DNA from: Mycobacteriales bacterium
GTDB lineage: Bacteria; Actinomycetota; Actinomycetes; DATLTS01
NCBI GenBank assembly: GCA_035533475.1
Contig: DATLTS010000051.1
Location: forward strand, 1-64,000
DNA: 64,000 nucleotides
Direction: 5' to 3'
The notes under the pieces are model-generated. The model saw only the letters and a program-made list of their open reading frames with translations. It was not told the origin of the DNA and did not search any database. Position 1 is the stretch's first letter; the number at the start of each line of letters is the position of its first letter. Shown here one piece after another: positions 9,222-17,335 of this stretch. Position numbers and translations under genes: made by a program.

Positions 9222-9902
9222 ATGTCGGTCCGGCTCGAGGATGTTTGGGTCGATTACCGTCCCCGGCGGGGTCGGCACCGCGACGCGCGCCGGTGGGCAC
9301 TACGGGGCGTCAACCTCGCCCTTTCGCCCGGATGTCGCGTCGGCGTCATCGGGGGCAATGGCGCCGGTAAGACCACGCTGCTGCGGACCGTCACCGGAGT
9401 GTACCGGCCGACCCGGGGGGTGGCCCGGATTTCCGGGCGGGCCGCCGGGATTTGCGATCTCGGACTCGGCGTGCAGCGAGACCTGTCCGGCCTCGAATGT
9501 CTCGCCGTCTGGGCCGCCGTCGACGGCATGTCCGCAGCCCGCTGGCGACGCCAACGGGCGGAAATTGTCGACGCCACGTGTCTGACGACGGACGTCCTCG
9601 AACAGTCGGTGTACACCTACTCGCTGGGGATGACCCTGCGTTTGCAACTCGCCCTCGCCTTGGTGAACCGTCCGGCGGTGCTGGCGGTCGACGAGGTGCT
9701 GTCCGCCGCGGACGCCGGCTATCGCGACCAGGCGCTGGATCAGCTCACCGCGCTGGCGGTCGAGGGCACCGCCGTTGTCTTTGCTTCGCACGATCTTGGC
9801 CTCATCGCCGCGAACACCGACGAGGTGACCGTCCTCCGAGATGGGGCCGTCGACTTCGTCGGCCCCCCCGGCGATGCGCTCGCCCGGTACCCGCCGCCAT
9901 AA
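9222..9902 (+). CDS. ABC transporter ATPase, Wzt/TagH type, polysaccharide export
   Basis: A 226-residue nucleotide-binding subunit for the permease encoded just upstream (three-base gap, same operon). Walker A is GGNGAGKTT (44-52), the signature motif YSLGMTLR (133-140), Walker B AVLAVDE (152-158), and the H-loop ASHD (His190). The signature is unusual: related export ATPases normally read YSSGM followed by R/K-rich residues. The protein ends soon after the H-loop, so it has no C-terminal carbohydrate-recognition domain of the kind found in Wzt proteins that select capped O-antigen. It therefore resembles the short TagH/KpsT class. It energises export of the glycan at the cytoplasmic membrane. 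Confidence 0.87.
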   Translation: MSVRLEDVWVDYRPRRGRHRDARRWALRGVNLALSPGCRVGVIGGNGAGKTTLLRTVTGVYRPTRGVARISGRAAGICDLGLGVQRDLSGLECLAVWAAVDGMSAARWRRQRAEIVDATCLTTDVLEQSVYTYSLGMTLRLQLALALVNRPAVLAVDEVLSAADAGYRDQALDQLTALAVEGTAVVFASHDLGLIAANTDEVTVLRDGAVDFVGPPGDALARYPPP

Positions 9903-9929
9903 CCGGAGGCGGCCGTAACTGACCGACGG

Positions 9930-9946
9930 GCCGACCATCGGTCGGC
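9930..9946 (+). other. Inverted repeat after the ABC ATPase gene
   Basis: GCCGACC, a three-base loop ATC, then GGTCGGC form a perfect 7-bp hairpin 28 bases after the stop. No T-tract follows. It could be a weak terminator or mRNA-end stabiliser separating the export operon from the sulfotransferase gene, which appears to have its own promoter. Confidence 0.35.
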
Positions 9947-10007
9947 GATAGGTGCCAGCCCCGGGTCGCGCCGCGGGCCCGCGCATCGATCGGCGGCGAG
10001 CGGTTCG

Positions 10008-10013
10008 TATCCT
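10008..10013 (+). promoter_or_regulatory. Candidate -10 box for a leaderless sulfotransferase mRNA
   Basis: TATCCT ends six bases before the ATG at 10020. That spacing puts the transcription start on or next to the A of the ATG. No Shine-Dalgarno sequence is present in the intervening bases. Leaderless messages are common in actinomycetes. The -35 region is not obvious. Confidence 0.45.
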
Positions 10014-10019
10014 GGGCCA

Positions 10020-11099
10020 ATGACCGGCCCGAGCGCGCTGAGTCGCGCTGGAGCGAGGCTCCCCCCACGGTGGCGCGCGGCTGCGCGCGGGCGGGTTACC
10101 CGCCTTGTGCAGACCCTGGCCGAGGAATTGGATATCGAGCCGGCGGCCCAGGTGCGGTCCGGCCTGCTCGAGCCGATCTTGGTTCGCATGCCATCGGGCC
10201 GAGTAGGAAGCACCCTGGTCATGCAGCTTCTGGGCAGTTCCCCGGACATATTCTTCGACAAGGTGTATCCCTTCGAGGACCGTTGCTTGGCCAACCTCCT
10301 GTACTACCTTTCCCCGCTTCGCGCGCCGTTGCCACCGCGAACCACGTGGTGGACGGAAGCTCCGGACCGGGTCGTGTGGATCGACCCCGCGGAGTTTGGC
10401 TTCGATCCGCAGGGGCAGCCGCTGAACTACGAGAACCTCGGAGTGGATCGCGCCGATGTGCATCTGGGTGCGGTCCGGGGGGTATGGCAGGCGTTCTCAG
10501 CCGCAGCCGAGCGGGCGTCCGGACGGCCGTTGCGCTACTACGCCGAGAAGTATTCCGGGTACGCCGAGGTGCTGGTCGAGGCCGGCATCCCGTTCCGGGT
10601 GCTCGACATAGTGCGCGACCCACGGGACATATGGGCGTCCATCCAGGCGTTCGACGCCAAGCGCGGCTACTACGGCTTCGGCCGGCGTGAGGGTCAGTCC
10701 GACGAGGACTACCTACGCGCCTACGCCCGCTCCATCCGACTTCGGCTGGACGAGCTGGCCGCGCCCGTACCGGGCCTGCCCGCAGTCCTGCTCCGCTATG
10801 AGGATTTGATTGCGGACCTCGCGGGGGAGACCCATCGGGTCGGCCGCTGGCTCGGGCTGCCACTCGACCCCGGCGTCGTTGACGTCAATCTGGACAGTCT
10901 CCGCCACCACCTGACCACCGAAACCGCTGCCGATTCTGTGGGCCGTTGGCGCCGTGACCTTGCCCCGGCCGTCGTGGACTTCCTCGAGAGTGAACTCGGC
11001 GCTCATCTTGACCGGCTCGGCTACCTCCGAGCCGGCGGTACACCGAAGGAACCAGAACAGCCCGTCGGGGCCGGCCCTGCCGACGGTCATTCGCGTTGA
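10020..11099 (+). CDS. Sulfotransferase family protein (first of three)
   Basis: A 359-residue PAPS-dependent sulfotransferase-like protein. The 5'-phosphosulfate loop is RMPSGRVGSTLV (56-67), a variant of the usual R-S-G-T-T loop. The 3'-phosphate region is LDIVRDPRDIWAS (195-207). RYEDLI near residue 261 is the late conserved strand. It should transfer sulfate from PAPS to a hydroxyl of a sugar or lipid in the cytosol. It differs strongly from the other two sulfotransferases here, carrying a longer insert between the loop and the RDP motif. The last 25 residues are low-complexity. It follows the ABC export genes but seems to be transcribed from its own promoter. The acceptor is unknown. Confidence 0.75.
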   Translation: MTGPSALSRAGARLPPRWRAAARGRVTRLVQTLAEELDIEPAAQVRSGLLEPILVRMPSGRVGSTLVMQLLGSSPDIFFDKVYPFEDRCLANLLYYLSPLRAPLPPRTTWWTEAPDRVVWIDPAEFGFDPQGQPLNYENLGVDRADVHLGAVRGVWQAFSAAAERASGRPLRYYAEKYSGYAEVLVEAGIPFRVLDIVRDPRDIWASIQAFDAKRGYYGFGRREGQSDEDYLRAYARSIRLRLDELAAPVPGLPAVLLRYEDLIADLAGETHRVGRWLGLPLDPGVVDVNLDSLRHHLTTETAADSVGRWRRDLAPAVVDFLESELGAHLDRLGYLRAGGTPKEPEQPVGAGPADGHSR

Positions 11100-11203
11100 C
11101 GGGGGAGCCAGGCGCGTCTCGTCCCTATCCGAGTTGCGCCCGGTGACCCGAAGTCGCGATGCCGCTGAGCGTCGAACGCCTTGATTCGCACGGAGGCCTG
11201 CCC

Positions 11204-12253
11204 TCACGACGGGACAGTGATCCGTTTCCTCGAGGGCCGGGGAACCACGTGGCGCTTCGTCGTGCCTAGCGTCGCCACCCGGCTACCGCCCAACCGCCGG
11301 CCCATCCCCCTGAGGGCGCCACCGAGGATAGGGGCCACGAAGGTCGTCCACAGATCCACGGCGTCGCCGGCGCGCAAGCTGAGCAATTCGTAGGCGGGTC
11401 GCACGGTGAGGATGCCTCCGACTCGCTCGTACCCGGTGGCGTCCATCTCGCGTCCGGCGATGGCCTCTATCAGGGCGATGTCGCCAGCTTCAAGGCCCGA
11501 TCGCCAGGTGCGAAGGTCTTGGCGGGGCGGCCCGGTTGCGGACATGTGGTGGCGGTCGGGGAGTAGGTCGCGCTGCCGCCCGTAGTCGAGCATCGTCGGG
11601 GAGTATTCAAGTCGGGCATGTTCACAGACCCGACGCAGTTCCACTTCCGGGTCGGCCACCAATCGTTCGTAGCGCACCTCGAGCACCCGGGGTCCAAAGC
11701 GATCCAGCGCAGTTAGCCCGGCGCGGATCGCGCGGGCCCAATCGGCAGCCTCCCCGGCGATACCCCGGCGCTTCCAGGGCTGCAGCGCCCCGGACATGCA
11801 CACCGCTCGCGGGTCGCGGATGACGTGCACGAACCTGCTTGACGGAAACTGGCTTGCGAGCCAAGAGAAGTGTTGGACGTGCAACGGGGTCTTGTCCGCG
11901 CTCCGTGACTTGCCCTTCGAGGCGGCGTATGCGGCGAAAAGCAAACGGAGCAAGTCGGCATACCAGATTGGTTTGTTGGCCGCGAGGAGTTCCTCGACGA
12001 AGGAGACGTCGAGGCGCCACTGGGTAAAAAAGCGGTTCCTTTGGATCAGCTGCCAAGCGATCCAAGGGTCGTCAACAGCATCGATCGACCGGAGCTGGTT
12101 GTACACGTTGTAGATGAAGTAACTCTCCCCGGGAACCGCCAATTTGGGGTGCGCCGTCAGTAGGTTGCGAAGCAACGTGGTGCCGGAGCGTCCGGCGCCC
12201 CCGATGAACAGCACTGGATCCAGCGTCGGGCGCAGCTCGATGGCTCCATTCAT
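11204..12253 (-). CDS. Sulfotransferase (second of three), coupled to an upstream GT2 gene
   Basis: A 349-residue sulfotransferase. The 5'-phosphosulfate-binding loop is GGAGRSGTTLLRN (18-30), the general-acid area PGESYF (41-46), DKTP (120-123), the 3'-phosphate motif HVIRDPRAVCMS (143-154), and RYERLVADPE near 195. ATG at 12253 is selected because it overlaps the stop of the upstream GT2-like gene by four bases (ATGA); a longer upstream frame exists but lies inside that gene. The protein is clearly paralogous to the one at 15125-16081 (shared GTTL, PES-F, DKTP, RYERL/RLERL-ADP spacing). It probably sulfates the sugar added by its coupled glycosyltransferase, which is inference from the pairing. 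Confidence 0.87.
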   Translation of the reverse strand: MNGAIELRPTLDPVLFIGGAGRSGTTLLRNLLTAHPKLAVPGESYFIYNVYNQLRSIDAVDDPWIAWQLIQRNRFFTQWRLDVSFVEELLAANKPIWYADLLRLLFAAYAASKGKSRSADKTPLHVQHFSWLASQFPSSRFVHVIRDPRAVCMSGALQPWKRRGIAGEAADWARAIRAGLTALDRFGPRVLEVRYERLVADPEVELRRVCEHARLEYSPTMLDYGRQRDLLPDRHHMSATGPPRQDLRTWRSGLEAGDIALIEAIAGREMDATGYERVGGILTVRPAYELLSLRAGDAVDLWTTFVAPILGGALRGMGRRLGGSRVATLGTTKRHVVPRPSRKRITVPS

Positions 12254-13713
12254 CGAGCGCTGACCGATTCGTCGTCCAGCAGCGCGAAGATGGGTTCCGG
12301 CCATGTTCGGGGGTGCCGGAAGATGTCCTGCACTGTGACCTGGAGAGCGGGCCCGGGGTGGGCCACGCTCTTCGTCCCCACGGTTAGCACCGGCACCGAG
12401 CCGAGCCGGGGCAGGATCGCGTCGAGGCTGTCTTCCCCGAGCGCGATCGCGAACCGCTTTCGGCCGTGAAGCCATGCTTCGATACCCAGCAGGTGAAGAT
12501 ATGCCTCCCCCCACGTGGCGGGCCTCTCTCGCTCAAGGCGAACAGCCGCTAACCGAGGCTCGATACCCCACCCCCTCCGGCGGGCCAGTCGAGTGACGGC
12601 GAGTGACCAGGGGGCCGGCTCGGCCCAGTGTCGCGCGGCATGGGCGTCGACACCGACCGGAGCGGCCGAGACATCGGCCAGTCGTAGAGCGGTGAGCACC
12701 AGGGCGAATAACCAGCGGTTGGCGCCGGTGACGACCAAGCCCGGGCTAGTCGGAGGCGGCGTTGCGATGCTCTGTGCGTCGCCGTCGGGAGGCAACACCA
12801 GCGGGGGCCTGGATCGCAGCCCGAGGAGCAGGTCGATCCAGGCCCGGAACATACCGGCGGCGGCGGCCACCCACACCATGCTGGGAAGGACCGCCGAGGC
12901 CAGCGCTCCAGCCGGTTTGGGCGCGTTCTCACCTTGTCGCGCCAGGAGGGCGGGACGGAGCAGCACCCTCATCGGGAGGGCCGTCAGTTCGCTCCGCAGC
13001 CGGCTGCGGCTGCCACGGACAACGGCATCATGAAAGGCAAATCGCCGATACCGCGCCCGCATTGCCAGCTCGGCCCGACCGGCGGCGCCAACTGCCGCCA
13101 CGATATCGCGCACCCTCGCCTCGGTGGACAGGATCACCGGGGCATCGGGTAGTTGTGTCAGTCGGTGGCCGGCCAGGTGCGCACGAAAACACCAATCCAT
13201 GCCGTTTTGGTCCGGGAGCTGTTCATCGAAGCCCCGCAGCTCCTCGAAGATCGACCGCAAGACGGCCAGATTGACATTCGGGGACCAGGGTAGAAAACCG
13301 TTTCGTCCGGTCGGATCAGGACCGCACCAGGACGCGACCAGCGACGACAATGAGGCGGCAGTTGCGGAAGACCCGACGTCTCCGGCGACGATGACGGCGC
13401 CACGTTCGAAGGCAGCGGTGAGCGCGGCCAACCATCCGGCGGCCGGGCGGGCCGGCTGACCCAGAAACACCAGTCGTTCTCCGCGGGCCTCGCGCGCGCC
13501 AAGGTTGAGGCTGGCCGCTCGGCCACGCCAGCCCGCGGTTTCGACTACCCGCATGTCCTGCCGTCCGGCCTCGCCGGCCGGCGCCGTCGGTATCTCGCCC
13601 ACGACTACGATCAACTCGTCGCGCGGCCCCAGTTGCTTCGCCAATGCCGCCGTGCAACCCTCGAGGTCCCCCCAAGTGGGGGAAGTCACGATCACACTCA
13701 AGGAGACTGGCAC
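12250..13713 (-). CDS. Degenerate GT2-like protein with an unknown C-terminal domain
   Basis: A 487-residue protein. Residues 3-245 have the layout of a GT2 domain (SLSVIVTSPTW first strand; RAASLNLGAREARGERLVFLG; PWSPNVNLAVLRS; NGMDWCFR). The DXD metal site is missing: where FLDDD or FLDAD is expected the protein reads FLGQPARP (84-90). The C-terminal half (about 300-487) includes a hydrophobic stretch and a domain containing LVVTGANRW and FAIALGEDSLDAILPRL that I do not recognise. GTG at 13713 is chosen because upstream in-frame codons run through the divergent GT4 gene starting at 13756. The 42 bases between them must hold divergent promoters. It is coupled by ATGA to the downstream sulfotransferase. 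It may be a metal-independent or inactive transferase. Confidence 0.7.
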   Translation of the reverse strand: MPVSLSVIVTSPTWGDLEGCTAALAKQLGPRDELIVVVGEIPTAPAGEAGRQDMRVVETAGWRGRAASLNLGAREARGERLVFLGQPARPAAGWLAALTAAFERGAVIVAGDVGSSATAASLSSLVASWCGPDPTGRNGFLPWSPNVNLAVLRSIFEELRGFDEQLPDQNGMDWCFRAHLAGHRLTQLPDAPVILSTEARVRDIVAAVGAAGRAELAMRARYRRFAFHDAVVRGSRSRLRSELTALPMRVLLRPALLARQGENAPKPAGALASAVLPSMVWVAAAAGMFRAWIDLLLGLRSRPPLVLPPDGDAQSIATPPPTSPGLVVTGANRWLFALVLTALRLADVSAAPVGVDAHAARHWAEPAPWSLAVTRLARRRGWGIEPRLAAVRLERERPATWGEAYLHLLGIEAWLHGRKRFAIALGEDSLDAILPRLGSVPVLTVGTKSVAHPGPALQVTVQDIFRHPRTWPEPIFALLDDESVSAR

Positions 13714-13755
13714 GGCCGGTATGCTACTTGCGCGCAGCTGACTGCAAGGGGTGCG

Positions 13756-14976
13756 ATGCGGCTTCTCCTCACTGAGGACCGCCCCGCGCCGACTGGGGGC
13801 GGCGCCATATGCGGGCTGGAGTTCGGAGCCGGCTTGGCTGATCGTGGACATGTGCTGGACCTGCTCTACACCGAGCCGGGTGAGTTCTTGACCGACTACG
13901 AACGGTGGTGCCGATCTGTCCGTCGAGTCGGCAGCTATCGAATTCAGCCGCGAGCCCCGTTCTCGACTTCGCTCGGCTTCGCTACAACCGTCGCTGCCGG
14001 ACTCCGCCTTCGCAGCGATGTTGTGTACCTGCATCGGTACCGTCACATCTTGTATGGCTCCGTTCTGGCTCGAGCCAAACGAATCCCTCTGGTGTGTCAT
14101 CTGCATGCCCCGCTACCCCGGCGTTTCGACGGACACTCGATTGCGGGTTTGCCCTCGGCGACCCGTTTCATCGCTGTCTCCGAGCACGTCAAGCGGGTCT
14201 GGGGGGAGGCTGGTCTCGTGGCGGACCGAATCGACGTCGTCTACAACGGTGTCGATCCAGCGCACTACCTGCCGCCCGATGGATCGGACACGCTAGAACG
14301 GCGCCGCGGTCGGCTCGGCCTGGTCGACGTTAGGGCCGACGATCTGGTGGTCGCCTACTGCGGACGGCTCGACCGCGAGAAGGGCCTCGAAGTTCTCATC
14401 GGCGCCGTCAACCTTCTCCCACACATGCGGATACACCTAGTGATCATCGGCGGCCCTACGTGGCATCCGACCCCGGAAGCGGCAGACCGTTATGTCGGCG
14501 AGCTTCGGCGCGGGGCGCCGAGCGCCAGGTTTCTGGGGCGCCATCTCGACGTCGTACCGCTGCTCCAGGCAGTCGACGTCCTCGTGCTCCCAAGTGTCAA
14601 CGAAGAACCATTCGGCCGGGTGCTCATCGAGGCGATGTCATGTGGTGTTCCCGCGCTGGGTTCCCGAACTGGTGGAATCCCAGAGGTGCTCTCGGGTGAG
14701 TTCTCCCGGTGGCTGTTCCGACCGGGAGACATGGGGGAACTCGCACAGAAACTCTCGGTTCTGAACGGTTGGCGAACCCGGTGGCCCCGACTCGCAGGGG
14801 CCTGCCGGACCCATGTGGACAGCCACTTCACGCTAACGCGAACGCTAGATGGGATCGAAGCAACCCTGGGTTCGGCGACATCGACGCCGGGCTCGCTTCG
14901 CCGCGGTGCGTCGCATTCGCGACTCGCCCGTTGGGGAAGGGGTCTCGGCCCGCGTAGTCGCGCCCGTGACCGATGA
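13756..14976 (+). CDS. GT4 family glycosyltransferase
   Basis: A 406-residue GT-B-fold enzyme. The N-terminal half has a glycine-rich loop PTGGGAICGLEFGAGLADRG (about residues 12-31, given here only as its start). CHLHAPLPRR and FIAVSEHVKRVW are typical acceptor-side marks. The donor-binding half has VVAYCGRLDREKGLEVLIGA and the EPFGRVLIEAMSCGVPALG motif, whose two Glu residues bind the nucleotide sugar. ATG at 13756 has a purine-rich AAGGGG stretch about 6 bases upstream. It adds a sugar to the glycan core from an NDP-sugar; the specific sugar cannot be read from sequence. It converges with the sulfotransferase at 15125. Confidence 0.88.
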   Translation: MRLLLTEDRPAPTGGGAICGLEFGAGLADRGHVLDLLYTEPGEFLTDYERWCRSVRRVGSYRIQPRAPFSTSLGFATTVAAGLRLRSDVVYLHRYRHILYGSVLARAKRIPLVCHLHAPLPRRFDGHSIAGLPSATRFIAVSEHVKRVWGEAGLVADRIDVVYNGVDPAHYLPPDGSDTLERRRGRLGLVDVRADDLVVAYCGRLDREKGLEVLIGAVNLLPHMRIHLVIIGGPTWHPTPEAADRYVGELRRGAPSARFLGRHLDVVPLLQAVDVLVLPSVNEEPFGRVLIEAMSCGVPALGSRTGGIPEVLSGEFSRWLFRPGDMGELAQKLSVLNGWRTRWPRLAGACRTHVDSHFTLTRTLDGIEATLGSATSTPGSLRRGASHSRLARWGRGLGPRSRARDR

Positions 14977-15124
14977 CGACGACCGTCTCGATGGCAGGGT
15001 TGAGACGCGCCGGGAGCCGGTCCTGGGGCTCGACTTCCCGGGACCTAGATCGCCCTCGGTCTGGAGCGCCATTTCGCATTTCGGCTCGACGGCGAGGGAC
15101 GCCGAGGTTTGGCCCGCCCAGGTG

Positions 15125-16081
15125 TCAGGTATCTGCTCGCTGGGGGTGCCGCTGGTCGCTCAGGAAGAGTCGCACCCGCGGCGGCAGGTCCGCGAGCCAG
15201 CGGCTCCGGGCCGCCAGCCGGAGCGCTACGGCGGGGCGCCGAGTGTCGTAGCCGAGCTGTTGCAACATCGGCCAGCAGGCGGCCTCGACCTGGGCAGCCA
15301 CCGAGGACGGGAGCCCGTCGCTCCAGGAACGGAGCCGTGCGGTCGGGGGCTCTGCGATGTGCGACAGGTGCGGGGGCAGGGGCTCAGCGCTGCTCAGCCC
15401 CATGCGGCCTCTGGAGCGGGTGGGGTACGCGAGCATCGCCGGGTCGTAGGACTCGCCGAGGAAGGCGCATACGCTGCCAAGCTCGGCCTGCGGGTCGGCG
15501 ATCAGCCGTTCGAGGCGAAGCTCGAGGTATCGGTCGGGTCCGAGCCGGGTCCCGGCCTCCCGGCCGACCCGGACGTAGCGTCGCCACCAGAACGCTGCCG
15601 ACACTGGGCTTCCCGGCCACCAGTCGCGTTCCGAGACCGATACGGCGACCTCGCGCCCGTCGCGAACGACGTGGATGAACTGCGCATCGGGAAAGAGCTG
15701 GGCCAGCTCAGGCAAGAAGTGGACGTAGCCAGGCGTCTTGTCGCCCCATCGCGGCTTCCCGTACGCCGAGGCGTACGCGTCGAATACGGCCCGGACCACG
15801 TCGGGATAGCTGGCGGCTCGGGCTCGAGTCACAAACGCTCGAGCATCGTCGGGATCGAGATCCCAGGCGCGGAACCGGGTATGCGCGAGGATGCGCTCCA
15901 ACGCCAGTTCCGGTCGATGCATCAGCCGGAGCCGTCGGTAGGCGAGCCGGACGATGAAGTGCGATTCCGGGGGGATCGCCAGGCGCGGATGACTGTCGAG
16001 CATCAGCCGGGTCAGCGTGGTCCCGGACCTCGGCGCCCCGACGACGAAGAAGGGAGTCGTCCTCCCTGTTGATCCGCTCAC
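15125..16081 (-). CDS. Sulfotransferase (third of three), coupled to an upstream GT2 gene
   Basis: A 318-residue PAPS-dependent sulfotransferase. The 5'-phosphosulfate loop is VGAPRSGTTLTR (14-25), then PPESHF (37-42), WGDKTPGY (112-119), the 3'-phosphate motif HVVRDGREVAVS (137-148) and RLERLIADPQ. The GTG start at 16081 overlaps the upstream GT2 stop by four bases (GTGA), so translation is coupled. It is a paralogue of the 11204-12253 protein and sits in the same arrangement. A DWW-GSP motif after the RDG region resembles sulfotransferases acting on glycans and lipids, but the acceptor is not known. Confidence 0.88.
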   Translation of the reverse strand: MSGSTGRTTPFFVVGAPRSGTTLTRLMLDSHPRLAIPPESHFIVRLAYRRLRLMHRPELALERILAHTRFRAWDLDPDDARAFVTRARAASYPDVVRAVFDAYASAYGKPRWGDKTPGYVHFLPELAQLFPDAQFIHVVRDGREVAVSVSERDWWPGSPVSAAFWWRRYVRVGREAGTRLGPDRYLELRLERLIADPQAELGSVCAFLGESYDPAMLAYPTRSRGRMGLSSAEPLPPHLSHIAEPPTARLRSWSDGLPSSVAAQVEAACWPMLQQLGYDTRRPAVALRLAARSRWLADLPPRVRLFLSDQRHPQRADT

Positions 16082-17124
16082 GCCCCGGAGGGGCCCAATG
16101 CTGCCCCGGACTCAGCCCGGGCCCGCTGTCGCCTGGTCAGCAGCCGGAAAAGCACGCGGTTGCCCAAGCTCTCCACCGGAAACAGTGTGACGGCGAGGAG
16201 GGCGATCGCGAGGCGCTCGCCCACCAGCCTGATCACCGCGCGGGGGAGCCATTCATACGACAGCGACCGGTGGTACCGGACCCAGATGCGATGGTCGTAC
16301 CGGGAGCGGAACCCCCACTTCGCGGCGAAGTGCCGCCCATCCGCCACGTTCCACGCTTCGCTCCAGCGCCACATGAAGAACGGGAGATCGGTCCGGGTCA
16401 CCGGCGGCGGCTGAAGGTAGCTGACCACGGCCGAGGGCTCCGACCAGATCTCGGCCCCCGCGCGGGCGGCCGAAAGGCACAGGTCGACGTGGTCGAGCGA
16501 GCTCCGGAACCCCTCGTCCAGGCCGCCGATCGAGCGCACCAAGGCACTCGACACGAGCATGCAGTGGAACTCGACGTGCTCGCACCGGTAGCGGTCGCGG
16601 GGCAGGTCCGGATCTTCCAGCGGCCGTCCCTCGTTCTGCAGGCGGTACATGTAGCTTCGGCGCCCGGCTCTTCCGGTGCTGCGGAACAGGCCGCTCGTCG
16701 TGTGCACCCGGTGGCCCTCCCGCCGGGTGTGGATCCCGTAGAGCGGACCAACCACATCGGCGCCGGTCTCCTCGGCGCAGGCGACGAGCCGTTCGAGCCA
16801 GCCGGGAAACGCGATCACATCGTTGTCAAGAAAGCACACATGGCTGCTTCTCACCATGCCGAGCGCCAGATTGCGGGCCTCGTTCTGGGTGAGGAAATGC
16901 TCGCGGCGCAGGTGCCGAAAACCGTAGACGGCCGACCGCTCCGCCAAGAAGTTGCGGATCGGAAGCGGTGATCCGCCGTCGACGTAGATGAACTCGAACG
17001 GCATGACGGTGTTCTCGTAGACGCTGTCCAACGAGGCTTGCGTCGGGCTGAACCGCTCCCGCTGGGTCATCACGATCGTGACCGTCGGCGATGGGGCAGC
17101 GTTGGCGTCGCGCGATGGCGTCAC
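16078..17124 (-). CDS. GT2 family glycosyltransferase
   Basis: A 348-residue GT2 enzyme. First strand TVTIVMTQRERF, sugar-nucleotide loop QNEARNLALGM (80-90), DXD site CFLDNDV (97-103), and GLDEGFRSSLDHVDLC as the acceptor-side acid region. Its C-terminal part has a short hydrophobic segment (about 295-325). GTG at 17124 is chosen because frames further upstream lack the family start and a Shine-Dalgarno sequence; other starts are possible. The gene pairs with the downstream sulfotransferase through a GTGA overlap. The likely job is addition of a residue that is then sulfated. Confidence 0.85.
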   Translation of the reverse strand: MTPSRDANAAPSPTVTIVMTQRERFSPTQASLDSVYENTVMPFEFIYVDGGSPLPIRNFLAERSAVYGFRHLRREHFLTQNEARNLALGMVRSSHVCFLDNDVIAFPGWLERLVACAEETGADVVGPLYGIHTRREGHRVHTTSGLFRSTGRAGRRSYMYRLQNEGRPLEDPDLPRDRYRCEHVEFHCMLVSSALVRSIGGLDEGFRSSLDHVDLCLSAARAGAEIWSEPSAVVSYLQPPPVTRTDLPFFMWRWSEAWNVADGRHFAAKWGFRSRYDHRIWVRYHRSLSYEWLPRAVIRLVGERLAIALLAVTLFPVESLGNRVLFRLLTRRQRARAESGAALGPSGA

Positions 17125-17197
17125 CGGGCAAATGTAGTCAACCCTGGGTCGCCTCAGCATTCGTGAGCGGCCTGGGTGCAAAGGGCGGCCGGGGGGG

Positions 17198-17244
17198 AGA
17201 GTCCGGTGCGGAGCGCTCCCGCCGGAGCCGGGAAAGAAGACTCT
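17198..17244 (+). promoter_or_regulatory. Structured leader region upstream of the IPT/TIG gene
   Basis: AGAGTC at 17198-17203 pairs perfectly with GACTCT at 17239-17244. Between them lies the self-complementary GGAGCGCTCC (17210-17219). The fold could be an RNA element in the 5' leader of the secreted protein gene that starts at 17336. I could not match it to a known riboswitch class. It also lies 74 bases from the divergent GT2 start. Confidence 0.3.
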
Positions 17245-17335
17245 GTCCCGGCGGCGGCAGGAACACGGCTACCGGTGCGGAAGAATGTCCACGGATAGAG
17301 TGAAACCGGTCATCGGCGAGCGGGAGGACGACACC

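Noticed and set aside
17125-17335. Cobalamin or c-di-AMP riboswitch before the IPT/TIG gene
   Set aside because: The conserved boxes of those classes could not be found; only generic stems are present.
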